Source: Stenogyne calaminthoides (taxonomy: Eukaryota; Streptophyta; Magnoliopsida; Lamiales; Lamiaceae). Taken from it: 64,000 bases of DNA. Under the pieces are notes generated by a model, which was not told where the DNA came from, searched no databases, and saw only the letters and a list, made by a program, of their open reading frames with translations. Positions 33,258 through 44,590 of this stretch are shown here, piece by piece (position 1 is the stretch's first letter; every line of letters starts with the position of its first letter). Made by a program: the position numbers and the translations under genes. The stretch covers positions 24,016,870 to 24,080,869 of the forward strand of contig JBBCBC010000009.1 of NCBI GenBank assembly GCA_037126765.1. Direction: 5' to 3'.

Positions 33258-34503
33258 TCTTGACCTCTTCCCACATATCGTTGAGTTTGATAGGCATCAA
33301 TTTATCAACGTGGGGCCACTTCAGTGCTTTTGATGTCTCTCTCCTTTTGCTCACAAACTTCTTGAATCCACTCCTTCGCTTCAGCTCCTCTTTAGTCTTC
33401 TTTCTTATCACAGGCAATCCTGAGACTGAAGCGGCAGCTTTCTTAGCTTGTTCTACCTGGAGTGTCTTCAGAGCATTCCTCGTGTTGAAGACTTTCTTCT
33501 GAGGTTGAGACTCAGATTCTTCCGTTTCTTCATCATCCAGAATCAGCTTTCTCTGGATTGACTTAGAAGCCTTCGCAGGCTTGCTTTCAGGTTGAACAAC
33601 GCCCAAGGCTTTTCCTCTTGAGTGCAAAAAATCAGCGGACGGACTGGCTTGTTCCAACCTTAGTTCTAGTACTCAGTTTCTCTCTTGCAACATCAAGCAT
33701 GGTTTGCTCAGAAACTCGAGTATAGATAGGCTTCTCCACCTGAGCGAACTTCATCTTGTCAGTAGCTTCGACTTCATTTAAGGCTTTGGATAGATTATAC
33801 ATTTCAAACATCTTTCGAGCCTTTTTTTCTTCAAAAACGTGCCAATAATTTCTCAAGTCTTCACCTTCCTTTTCCCCTTCTTGGCACCGTAATTTGGAAG
33901 AAGTTCGGAGAGTCTTTGGTCCATGTGATATTGCTCTTTGCTCACACAAATAACCTCTCACGCTATCGATCTTGTTCGTCTTCCAGCCTCCTGAGATGGT
34001 TCTTGGCCACAGAAAATTCTTCAGATAAATTGGCAAACTGGCCAGAGAGTGCTTCTTTAAACATCTCTGTCATCTTGGTCATGAGCATTGAGCTCATTTC
34101 CTCAACAACAGATTTTATCATCACTTCATTCCTTTCTGCTAATTTCACCTCTAGAAATGCAGTTGACTCCTGGTGCTTCTGTTTCATTTCAAAGATCGAG
34201 CTCGGCCTTGACTCCCTCCAAACTTTTCATTGGGTTAGTTATCTTCCATGGAGGTCATCTGTGAGGTCGAGTGTTTTGGATTAGCACCCACCAAGAGTGA
34301 CTAAGACTTTCCATCTTCTGAGCTTGGTTGGCCAATGTTTCTTCCTCTGAGCAATCTTGATCATCATTGGCTCAACCTTCTCAAGTTTTTCCATCAAGTG
34401 AGTGAGGTCAATCTCAGGAACCTTCTGCACCTCCTGTGCTGATTGATCATCCTGAGCTTCAGCTTCATCCTGAGCTCCAGTCTCCAACTGAGCTTTACTT
34501 AAG
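33254..34503 (-). pseudogene. SV4 third gene, middle part only
   Basis: On the minus strand, pieces match SV2: EMSSMLMTKMTEMFKEAL (coiled-coil-like, about 34100), then a broken stretch, then TQRKLILD, EVFNTRNALKTL and RRSGFKKFVSKR, ending with KLMPIKLNDMWEE at the CopL junction. The first about 2 kb of the gene is deleted: at 34503 pol-distal spacer joins directly to AQLETGAQDEAEAQ. It is acidic and basic by turns with no membrane segment visible. Confidence 0.82.
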
Positions 34504-34763
34504 CAATAAATGAGTCGCATGAGTCATTACTTCTTCAGACTAATTTATCTCTATCAGTCTTCTTCGAGTAATCGACCTTGATAAAATGTCAAGATAATAT
34601 CGAAAATCTTGAAGGGGTTCAAGATAATCCTCGAAAAATCGACCTTCAAGAAATCGAGTTTCTCGAGACTCGATTCAAAGATTTCCATTTTATCGTGAAC
34701 TTCTCAGTAGAACTATGAGAAAAGTTCATGCATCTGAAAACCTTCAATTTTTCAGATTTTACT
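34504..34763 (-). other. SV4 spacer between pol and third gene, shortened
   Basis: Matches the first part of the SV1 and SV2 spacers (ATGAGTCGCATGAGTC region) but lacks the portion carrying the TATA-like box, which was lost with the start of the third gene. Confidence 0.75.
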
Positions 34764-37700
34764 CTAAACACCTGGATCTAACATCCCTAATTCAACTGAA
34801 AGTTCCTGAAATCTTGATTGACCCAAAGGTTTAGTCAAGATATTTTTTTGCTTATCAAGATGAATTTTCTCCATCCTTATGTCCTTCTTCTCGACATGAT
34901 CTCGATGAAGTGATGTCCGATATCCACATGCTTGCAGATCGGTGTGCAATACGGATTTTGTGAAATAGCAATGACACTATTATTGTCACAAAATATTGGT
35001 ACTTCATTGGCTACAACTTTATAATCCCTTAATTGTTGTGCGAGCCAAAGAATCTGAAAGCACATCGACTTCGCGCACCATGTATTCAAACCCAAGAAGA
35101 TCTTGGTTGCTCGAGGTCCTGCTTTTCGAAAACCAAGATATCGACTTACTTCCTAGAAATTGACAAGTTCTGTAGTGGACTTCCTATCAATTTCGCAACC
35201 TCCATAATTCCAGAGATCCGAGTAACCAGTTAATTCAAGGTTATCATCAGCTGGATACCATAATCCTCTATTCACTGTGCCTTTAAGATACTTCAGTATC
35301 TTCTTGGCAGCCTCCATGTGACTAGCCTTAGGATTAGCTTGGTATCTTGCACATATCCCAACAGCAAATGTTATATCCGCCTACTTACGTGAGATAGAGC
35401 AATGATCCAATGATTCCTCTATAATCGTATGATGACTCACCGATTTGCCTTGTAATCGGGATCCATCTTGTAGTTAGTATTCATAGGAATCCTAACTGCA
35501 TTGCAATTCTGTACACCATATTTGGCAATCAGATCTCTGGTGTACTTTGCCTGGTTGATGAATATTCCTTCCTTTGATTGTTTCACTTGAAGACCTAGAA
35601 AGAAATTCATCTCTCCCATCATTGACATCTCAAACTTGCCTTTCATCAGTGTTGAAAACTTTTCACACAGCTGATGGTTTGGAGATCCAAAAATGATGTC
35701 ATCAACATATATCTGAACTAGTAAGATATCTTCCCCATCTTCTATCCTGAACAGAGTTCTATCAACAGTTCCTTTGACAAAACCATGGTCAATAAGAAAC
35801 TGAGAAAGAGTATCATACCATGCTCTGGGTGCTTGCTTGAGACCATACAAAACTTTTCTGAGCCTGTAAACTTGGTCATTCTATTTGAAACCAGGAGGTT
35901 GTTCCACATAAACCTCTTCTTTAAGCACACCGTTCAGAAATGCACTTTTCACATCCATTTGATAGACTGTGAACTTCATGTGGGCAACATATGCAAGAAA
36001 CAATCTGATGGCTTCTAGTCTTGCAACTGGTGCAAAGGTTTCATCATAATCCAAGCCTTCTTCTTGGGAATAACCTTGTGCAACTAGCCTTGCCTTGTTT
36101 CTTACAATGTTGTTGTTTTCATCTCTTTTATTCTTAAAACCCACTTGGTTCCAATGACATTGTGCCTTTCAGGTCTATCTACTAGCTCCCATACTTCATT
36201 CCTTGAGAATTGATTCAGCTCATCTTGCATAACAGAAGAATCCAATGAGAATCTTGTAGAGCTTCACAAATCTCAGTAGGTTCTTTCTCTGATAGGAAGC
36301 AGCAGAATAGTGCACTCTCACCATGGAACCTTCTTGTTTTAACACCTTCAGTTAGATCACCCACAATCTGACTTGTAGGGTGACTATCTAACCATTTCCT
36401 TCTTGATGTTCCCCCTTCAGTAGTATCCTCAACATTTGAAATGTTAGGTTCATTTAATTCAGTAAACTCAGGGAACAACAGAAAAGGAGAAAGGGAATCA
36501 TCTTCCTCAGGGGAAATTCTATTCAGAACATTGTCAAAGACATTTGTTCCCCTTTGGTTAATAGATTCAGAATTTGCCTCAGCTGTGACCACACCTTCAT
36601 TGGCATTACATACCTGAGTCTAAACTGGTGTCTGTTCAGATTGGTCACCTTTGGAGTGTTGGTTTTCCTGAGTCTCACCATCCTGAGTTCCATCCTGAAC
36701 TTCTTTATCTGAGTCTGAGTCACTCCAATCATAGATAGTGACTGACTTCTTCTTTTCAGGTTCAGTGGATGATTTATCTTTCTGTTTCAGGCTTAATCTG
36801 GTGATCCTCTTAGTCAGTTCTTCTGCATCATGTTCCCGTTTCTTCTGAACACAAGTAGATTCATCAAAAACAACATGAGGTGTTTCCTCCACAATAAAGA
36901 GTCTACAGGTTGTAAACTCGAAAGCTTTTTATCGACTTGAGAATATCCTAAGAATATTCCTTCATCGACTTTTACTATCAAATGTTTTCAAACCGATCTT
37001 TACCATTATTGTGTATGAAACACTTGCAACCAAACACACGAAAAGAAAGAAACAAGATGCTTCCTTTCATTCCAAAGCTCATAGGGTGTTTTTTCGTTGA
37101 CTCTTGGTCAACATGGGATCGAGAGTAGCATGCAGCGTGTTGATGTTTTCAAATTTCAAAATCTTTTAGGAATATAAACCCCATTTATCATTGTCCTTGC
37201 GGTTTCTTTTCGAGTCCACATTTTCCTTATTTCAAAGAACACCATTTTGTTGAGGGTCCTTGCGGTGATGTTTCATGTGAAATTCCATTTCTTCGCACAA
37301 TAATCGATATAATATGATTTATAAATTGGGTTCCTTTGTCGGATCGATTTTGACCACACTTTCATTTTTTTCTCAATCATCGAGCCTTTTCGAAGAATTC
37401 TGGCAGGCTTTATTCGAGTCTCTTTCATTGAGTAAGAATATGACCCAAGTATATATCTTGAGTAGTCATCAACTACTACCAATGTGTATTTTTACGCCAT
37501 TAGTGCTCACTGGTGTTATAGGACCAAAAAGATCCATATGCAGTAACTGAAGTATTCTGTCAGTAGAAACATCTACTTTGCTTTTAAATGATGCTCTTAT
37601 TTGTTTTCCTTTCTGGCACGCATCACAAATATGTTCCTTACTGAACACTTCATTAGGCAACCCTCTCACAAGAGCTAATCTTGCAAGCTTGTTCAGGGTT

Positions 37701-38221
37701 TTGAAATTTAGGTGATTCATTCTTTTTATGCCATAACCAACTGGTATCTCGTGGAACTTTTAGCAACTAAACATGTATCTTTAGGAGTTGAACTCCAATC
37801 GCCAGAAGATACACATTCCCTTTTTTGTACCGGTCATTAATACTTTCTGTGATGTATCATCTTTCACAAAACATAAGTTCTTAGAGAACTCAACATTAAA
37901 ACCCTTATCACAGAATTGGCTAATTGAAAGCAAGTTATGCTTCAATCCAGATACATATGAAACACCATGGATATGAACTGAGTCGATTTCCAAAGTTCCA
38001 TATCCTTCAGTCTATCCCTTGGAGTTATCTCCAAAAGTGATCTGTGGGCCTCTTTGTTAAACATAGTCACTGAGTATCTTCTTGAATCTGTCATATGTCT
38101 TGAACATCCTTTGTCAAGATACCATACATCGGGGGCTTTTTTTCATCTCTGCTTTCATCGGTCTTTATGTGATCTTTAATCAGCTTAGTGCCCTTGTTTT
38201 CCTCCTGAAAAACAGATAAAT
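34764..38221 (-). pseudogene. pol: SV4 pol: protease, integrase, reverse transcriptase, RNase H
   Basis: On the minus strand, in order: a protease remnant (LDSG region near 38100, broken), integrase zinc region (MNHLNFKTLNKL, then CDACQKGK) and HMDLFGP near 37550, a decayed integrase core (37270-37480), a linker (36215-36892) and reverse transcriptase (35437-36144) with ARLVAQGYSQ and an intact YVDD in VQIYVDDIIFGSP (about 35705). RNase H and tail end LGMLDPGV at 34764. Several frameshifts lie in integrase and in RNase H (34880-35430). The gag-pol boundary has one extra base compared with SV1 and SV2 and no TGA there. Confidence 0.9.
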
Positions 38222-40612
38222 TTTTTAGGTACCCAATTTGTGTAGGGTCCTACAAGGTTAGATGTACCTTTCGGAATCCAAATCTGCCTGACAACTCTAA
38301 TCACTTTAGAGTGGCTAATTTGTCTTCCATAAACATCAACATACACATCTACTACTCGGGTGCCTTAGCGGGTTTTACGTGTATGTGTCTTAGCTTTAGC
38401 ATGAACATGGGCTTTTGAATTCTTCTTTGGTTCAGGCCTTTTGTTCAGATGCTTAGGATTTTGTGCAGCCGGTCTAAATCTTTGATTACTCAGGTTTAGG
38501 TAACCTTTACCCTTAGGCAAGTGGGGTTCAGGTTGCCTATACTGAAATCTGGGTCTTTCAGTATACTGAGGACTCGGTCTCTTCAGTTGAGAATGTCTCT
38601 GTTGAGTGTTTCTCATCTGAGGATTCTCTCGATGGTTCAAATGTGGAGCCTTTCGGGTTTGCATTCTTAGCCCGAGGCTTTGAAGTACTTGCTGAAACTT
38701 TCAATCGAAAGTGCTCAGTTTTCTAGCCTTCACCTGAGGTTTGGGCTTTCCAACCTGATCATTCAGTTTTACTGAGACCATAGGTCCTTTTCCCTTGTCT
38801 ACAACCTTGGGCATTTCTTCAGTTTGAAGTGTGAGTGCCACTTGTTTTACAAAGATTGTCTTCTTGCTACTTGATGCAAAGATTGAGATGACCTTGTGAG
38901 GTTCCCCTCGAATGTATCCCAATCCAGATTTTATAGTGGCGGATCTCGGTAACTCGAATTTCATCTATTACTTTAGATGCAGTATTCAATAGAGTTAACT
39001 TCTTCTGTGCACTATCCTCACAGTTTTGTAGAGTTTCATGCTTCTCAGAGAGGTCATTGAACTTAGTCCTGATTAGCTGAATCTCTTCAGTGGATTTCTC
39101 TAGCTTTTCAGTTAGGGTCATTATCAACTTCTCTTTCTCTGAGAGTTGTACTTTCAGAACATCCAGTTCATCAGTAGCTCCCATTAATTGAGAAGTGATT
39201 TCAGTATTGCTAGAGTCTTTCCATTTTAGATTTTCAGCTTTCAGTTCCTTATTCTGCTCTTGAGTTCTATTTAGCAGTTCTTGTAAAACAGCATAGTCCT
39301 TCATCAGATTCTCAAAAGAATCCATCAGGTCAAAATGACTGTTTTCAGTGGAACTTGAAAACTCTTGTGCTAGTGTAGGAGCAACAACTAGAGAAAGAAG
39401 AGTTTACCTCCTCAATGGCCATCAGACAAATGTCATCACTTTCACTGTCTGAGAATATTTCATCTGAAGAGCTAGATCCCTCCTCAGAGTGTTCTTCTTC
39501 TGCAATCATGGCCTTTTTGCTAGAGAACTTCTTGTCTCTTTAGCTTGCCTTTATCTTCTCTCCTTAGCACTCAAATCTGGACAATCATACTGGAAGTGAC
39601 CTTTCTTTTGGCAATTATAGCATCTGTTGGTATCATCATCCTGATCACTTTCTTCTTTGGACTTGGAGTCCTTCTTTCTGGATGAAGATCCCTCAGCTTT
39701 CAGGTCCTTCTTCTTCTCAGTTGATATGTCCTCAGGTTTCTTCTGGTACCTGTGGTTCCTGTAATAGTTTTGTATTTTCCAAATCTACTACTAAGTCTTT
39801 CAAACCTCCTTGCCATCAGTGCTAGCTTTTCCTCAAGTTCATCCTGATTTTTGGCATGGGGGTTCTCAGACTCTCTAGTTTTACAGGTTTTATCTTTGGC
39901 TTTTAAAGCCACATTCTTACTAGATGATGAATCATCTTTGCTGTCAGCCTTTTTTGGATTTCTTATCAATTACAAATTCATAGACCTTCATCTCAGAGAA
40001 GACTTGTTGGTATGGCATTGAATTAATGTTCTTGGTGTTTTCAATCACCACTGCATGAATATCCCATTTCTTAGAAAGACCTCTAAGAATTTTCAATGCA
40101 ACTTCTCTTTGTGGATATTTCTTTCCAAGTGCATTTAGATCATTCATGATGCTAGTGAATCTGACTTCCAATTTGTCTATTGATTCACCATCATCCATTT
40201 CAAAACTATCAAACTTTCCAATTACCACTGAAAGTTTGTTTTCTTTTATATGATCTGTGCCTTGGCACATTACAGCTAGTGTATCCCAAATCTCTTTAGC
40301 AGTATTACAGTGAGAGATCATTCCCATCACACCATCATCAATTGTACTGTATAGTGTGTCTTTTGAAATGTAGTCTAGATTGACTAACTTTCTCTCCTCA
40401 GGAGTCTGTTGGTCATCAGACTTAGGAAATTCTGCTCTAGGATCAATTCTCTCATTTTCTGTTCCTCTGGGATTCACCACAGTAAATTGGAATGGTCCTT
40501 GAGAGACCACTCTCCACATATGCTCATGTTTGGAATACAGGTGAGCCTGCATTCCCAGTTTCCATAAATCATAGTTCTCCACTGAGAACATGGGAAGTTT
40601 TTTTGAAGACAT
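38222..40612 (-). pseudogene. gag: SV4 gag, nearly complete
   Basis: It starts MSSKKLPMFSVENYDLW at 40612. The first about 220 codons are open, covering the capsid region to EMKVYEFVIDKKSKK. A shift near 39950 is followed by DDSSSSKNVALKAKD. The CCHC knuckle CYNCQKKGHFQYDC lies near 39580-39625 (minus strand). A coiled-coil-prone segment, DELDVLKVQLSEKEKLIMTL, is at about 39120-39180. The basic Q/P-rich tail ends near 38222. This copy shows the intact domain order against which the deletion in SV2 gag and the shifts in SV1 gag can be read. Confidence 0.9.
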
Positions 40613-40734
40613 TTTTATCTGATCTTTTGAAAAGAAAAAAAAATTCAGCAAATAAGATCAGTTCAGATAGACCACAAGTATTTTTAGCAAATAAAACTTT
40701 GGTCAACAAAGCAGGTGGTCAAGTTGAACCACTG

Positions 40735-40746
40735 CTCTGATACCAC
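40735..40746 (-). other. SV4 primer binding site
   Basis: GCTCTGATACCA is the reverse complement of TGGTATCAGAGC, one base inside the LTR edge at 40748. Confidence 0.92.
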
Positions 40747-40747
40747 T

Positions 40748-41535
40748 TGTTGGTCCCGGTCCAAACGAGCCTTACACGTGTATTGGGGGGGGAATACACG
40801 TGTTTAATGTTTTTAAAACTTTTTCTTACTGAGGTCAGCTTGGGTCAGATAATCCTGAAGATTAGGTCCTGAGAAGCACAGATCGCTCTGAGTCAAAGTC
40901 TACTGAGACAGTGATCCTGAGCTGCTTTCAGATACCTCAGATAATCCCAACTGAGTCCTGAGTGTCAGAGATCCTGAGTTGCTTGGATCAGATAACTAAC
41001 TTACTGAACCCTCAGAAGAGTAAGTTCAGTTTGGTAACTATCTGTTCTAGCTACTCAGATGTGCAGAATGGTTGGCCCTTAGTTTATACTCGTTTTAAGC
41101 TTTGCTGAAAACCTTCCTGAATGGAATAGTGATTAAGCTGTGATTCAGTTATGCAACTTCAGTGGATTGATTCCAACTGAATATCAGTGAAAAATATGCT
41201 TTCAAATTCGAGTCAATGCAACAGTTAAGCACAGATAAAGAAAGCAATAAACAACACAGCAATTATAGTGGTTCACAGACTCAAGCTCCTACGTCCACTC
41301 TCTCTGATCCTCAGAGAAATTCACTAATCACTTCTGAGCTTTCTGACTACCTCGCGTAGTTTACTTACTCAACTCGGCCCTGAGCTTTCTGACTACTCTA
41401 CGTAGTTTACTTACTCAACCCAACCTTGAGCTTTCTGACTACCTCCGTAGTTTACTTACTCAAACACAAACAAGTTTTCAGACTACCTCTGTAGCTTACT
41501 AACTTCTCCTCTAGAGTTTCTGACTACTCCGCGTA
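40748..41535 (-). repeat. SV4 5' LTR, U5 side only
   Basis: Reverse complement of the last about 790 bp of a Sirevirus LTR. It has the hairpin with eight G (40785-40792) and several GTAAACTACG-type repeats. It is cut inside that repeat block and joined to the CopL LTR. Confidence 0.92.
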
Positions 41536-43077
41536 TAAACTTTGTTGCACCACTTATGTGGATTTGCTAATATTTCCAGCACATGGAATTGTACTTGGGA
41601 ATGAACTAATCATCCCCTATATATAGGAGGGAGGGTGAACGAAATTTGTGTGATTTTTCAATGTGGGAAAAGACTTTTCTTGGTCACCAAGAAATCTTGA
41701 ATATATCTCCTATATTCTTTTTCGCATAATTAAAATATTCCACAAAAATCCCACCTCCTCTATTATGGCATAATTTTTGAAAAATATAGTGTGCAAGAAT
41801 CCAAGATTTGGATCTTCTTGAATTTATGAGATATTCTTGTATTTAAAGAAATACATATCTTCCATAATATCTTTTCAAGAAAATCAAGAAAATCTTTCTT
41901 GCCCTCTATTTTCAAAAATTTCGAAATCTCTCTCATGAATAACCAAGTGGGAGATTTCTTGAATTTAATGAGATAATCTTGTATTCCAAGAATACATATC
42001 TTCATTCCATAACAAAATTCAAAGAAAATCTTTCTCCCTCTTTTATCCATAAATTTCGAAAAATTAGAGGAAATATAAAGCAACAATATTTATTTTATTT
42101 TAATCACCTTTTCAGTTATTGGACTATATGTTGGGCTACTCAGGGGGCCTTTAGGAGAATTAAGATTGGACCTTCTAATGGATCTTGAATATCTAATATT
42201 GAGCCACAATATAATTCAAGCCCATAAATATTAATTAATCCCACTACTTAATTAATATTGCACTATCCATCTTAACCCATATTACAGTCAATATGGCTCC
42301 CGGTCATTATTTCCCGTGTTTAAGATTATCTAGCCCATTAATTAATTCAAGCCACTTAAATAGCTTTCCGTTAATTAATATCTTTTGTCCTTGGTCGAGG
42401 AACGGTTCAACATTATTATCCATACCGGAAACTAATTCCACTTGCAAGATTTGGTATGATAAAACTTATGAACCTCCCAAGGGGGCAAATCAAGCAAGCG
42501 TACTTGCACACGATTCTTCGTATTAAATCTTAGCAATCACATGTGACCAATAATATTGCCCAAGATAAAAGGTATTGAATCTCTCTCTGATTCGCTACCC
42601 ATGATAAGTCAAAGCAATAGTTACCAATCCCACGTGATCCTATTTAAGGGACGAAGGTTAAGAAACAACGAACATCGAGGTCTAATTCTTCCTTGTTGAT
42701 TCAAGAATTTATCCTCCTCAGAGGTCCTATTCAAATAAGATCGTCATGCACTAGTGTAATCTCTTGGTCAAGACAAACCAATCTCGAGCCTTACACCTCA
42801 ACCTTTCGCGATGGTTGTTCATTTCCATCTAGGGTCGTGAATGGCGTACTTTTTTAGTTACAAGGGATGTTAATTTAATCTTACGTGATCGGGTATCACT
42901 AAATTAACTCTGATGTAACACGCATTTAATTATTGAGCAGTTATGCAATTAAATATATATAACATTCAATCATATTTAAAGCATCATGATAAACAATTTA
43001 TTTCAAATAAATAAGTCTCGAAATTAGGTTTCGATTATACAAAGTAAAAAGCATACTTTTCAAAGATAATCCCAACA
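41536..43077 (-). repeat. CopL-m 3' LTR, partial (1542 bp)
   Basis: Over 90 percent similar by eye to 48797-50342. The left edge starts at TAAACTTTGTTGCACC, inside the LTR, where SV4 is joined. Confidence 0.92.
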
Positions 43078-43088
43078 ATCTCCCACTT
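43078..43088 (-). other. CopL-m polypurine tract
   Basis: ATCTCCCACTT, the reverse complement of the CopA-type tract AAGTGGGAGAT, at the LTR edge. Confidence 0.88.
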
Positions 43089-43189
43089 ATACTCAAAGTC
43101 CTTTTTAAGTATACTACAACACGTCTCGAGTAGTCCGTGACATCTAATGTCACCTACACGAACCTAATAATTTCTCCCACTTATACTCA

Positions 43190-44590
43190 AAGCAGATTGG
43201 CAAGCGGTCTTGACACCCATTCCACTCACATGTCTCTCGAATGTATTGAGAGGCGGGACGCTTTGTGAATGGATCTGCTAGGTTGTCCTTAGACGCTATC
43301 TTTGCCACATCTATATCTCCTCTCTTAACGATTTCTCGTATAAGATGTCTTTCCTTTAATGTGTTTGTTTGACTCGTGGACTCTTGGTTCTCTTGAATTT
43401 GCAACTGCCCCTAGCAGATATTGCTAGACAAATTCAGAACACCATCCAAGTCCACTAAGAAGATCTAGAGCCCAATCGGTTTTTTCACCGCTTTTCTGGC
43501 GACTACTTACCCGAGTCCCATGGTTGAGTCAGTGATGCATTTCTGCTTCACACTCGTCCATTTGATGGCTACACTTCCCAAATGGAAACACACTAACTGA
43601 GGCAGATAATTTCTTTAATCTATATCTGATTGGAAATCCGAGTCCGTGTAGCCGATGGGGATTGGAGTATCTGACTGATAAATCAACATTCTATCCCGAG
43701 TTCTTTTCAGATACTTCAGAATGTTTTTAACTGTCGTCCAATGCACTTTCCCTGGGTTACTTTGATATCTTGCTATCATGCCTACGGCAAAGCAGATATC
43801 CGGTCTCGTACACAACAATGCATATATAAGGTTTCCAACAGCTGAAGCACAAGGAATACCTTTCATGTCATCTATCTCCTTTTCGTCTTAGGGAATATTT
43901 TCTTGGATAAATGGATTCCAAGTCTGAAAGGTACGAATCCTTTCTTGGAATCTTGCATGCTGAATTATTTCAAAAACCAGTGTCTATGTATTAAACTTGC
44001 GATAACCCGATCATCCTTTTATGGCGATCTCGAGTTATCTTGATCCCAAGGATATGTTCGGCTTTCCCTAAGTCTTTCATATCAAAATTGTTTTGAAAAC
44101 ATGCCCTTACGTCTGATCACACCTTTACATCGTTCCCGATGATCACAATGTCATCTACGTATAGTACTAAGAATACCAATGCAGTTCCGACACACTTTTT
44201 ATACACACAACTTTCAAACTCATTTTGATCAAACCCATAAGACTTTATAACATGATCAAAACATTGATTCCAAGCTCTGGATGCCTGTTTGAGTCCGTAA
44301 ATGGACTTCTTGAGCTTACAAACAAGATGTTCTTGGCCTGTTTCAATGAAACCTTGGGGTTGTTGCATATAGATCTCTTCATCAAGACTTCCGTTAAGGA
44401 AAGCTGTCTTGACATCTATTTGCCAGATTTCAAAATCAAAATGCGCAGCAATCGATAAGAGAATACGGATGGACTTAAGCATGGCTACGGGCAAAAAAGT
44501 TTCCTCATAATCGATCCCTTTCTTTCTGAGTATAACCTTTCGCCATTAGTCTTGCTTTAAAAGGTTTCAACCTTCCCGTCCGATCCCCTT
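43190..44590 (-). pseudogene. pol: CopL-m pol: reverse transcriptase and RNase H
   Basis: On the minus strand: reverse transcriptase with FEIWQIDVKTAFLNGSLDEE and YGLKQASRAW, and an intact YVDD in LYVDDIVIIGND (about 44130-44165). A shifted region (43870-44110) follows. Next comes the RNase H connection, YALLCTRPDICFAVG, RYQSNPGKVHW and GYTDSDFQSD (43615-43866). RNase H loses its middle: about 200 bases around 43410-43610 are scrambled. It ends with HLIREIVKRGDID and KDNLADPFTK. The active-site aspartates of reverse transcriptase are present but the frame is broken at least three times. Confidence 0.88.

Larger units (their letters stand above)
33254..41535 (-). mobile_element. SV4: reverse-strand Sirevirus lacking both ends
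   Basis: On the minus strand it runs LTR end (40748-41535), primer site, gag, pol, spacer and the middle of the third gene, then stops at 33254. The 3' end of the third gene and the 3' LTR are absent, and the 5' LTR is cut at 41535. The left junction with CopL-p shares GTTC; the right junction with CopL-m shares TA. It belongs to the SV1/SV3 LTR subfamily. It supplies the most complete gag in the window. Confidence 0.9.

Noticed and set aside
41763..42086. Minus-strand open frame shared by both CopL-m LTRs (also near 49105-49311)
   Set aside because: It lies within the LTR, is short, differs in length between copies and has no recognisable domain.
42293..42526. Small open frame in CopL-m 3' LTR
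   Set aside because: Not preserved in the 48489-50342 copy; noncoding LTR sequence.
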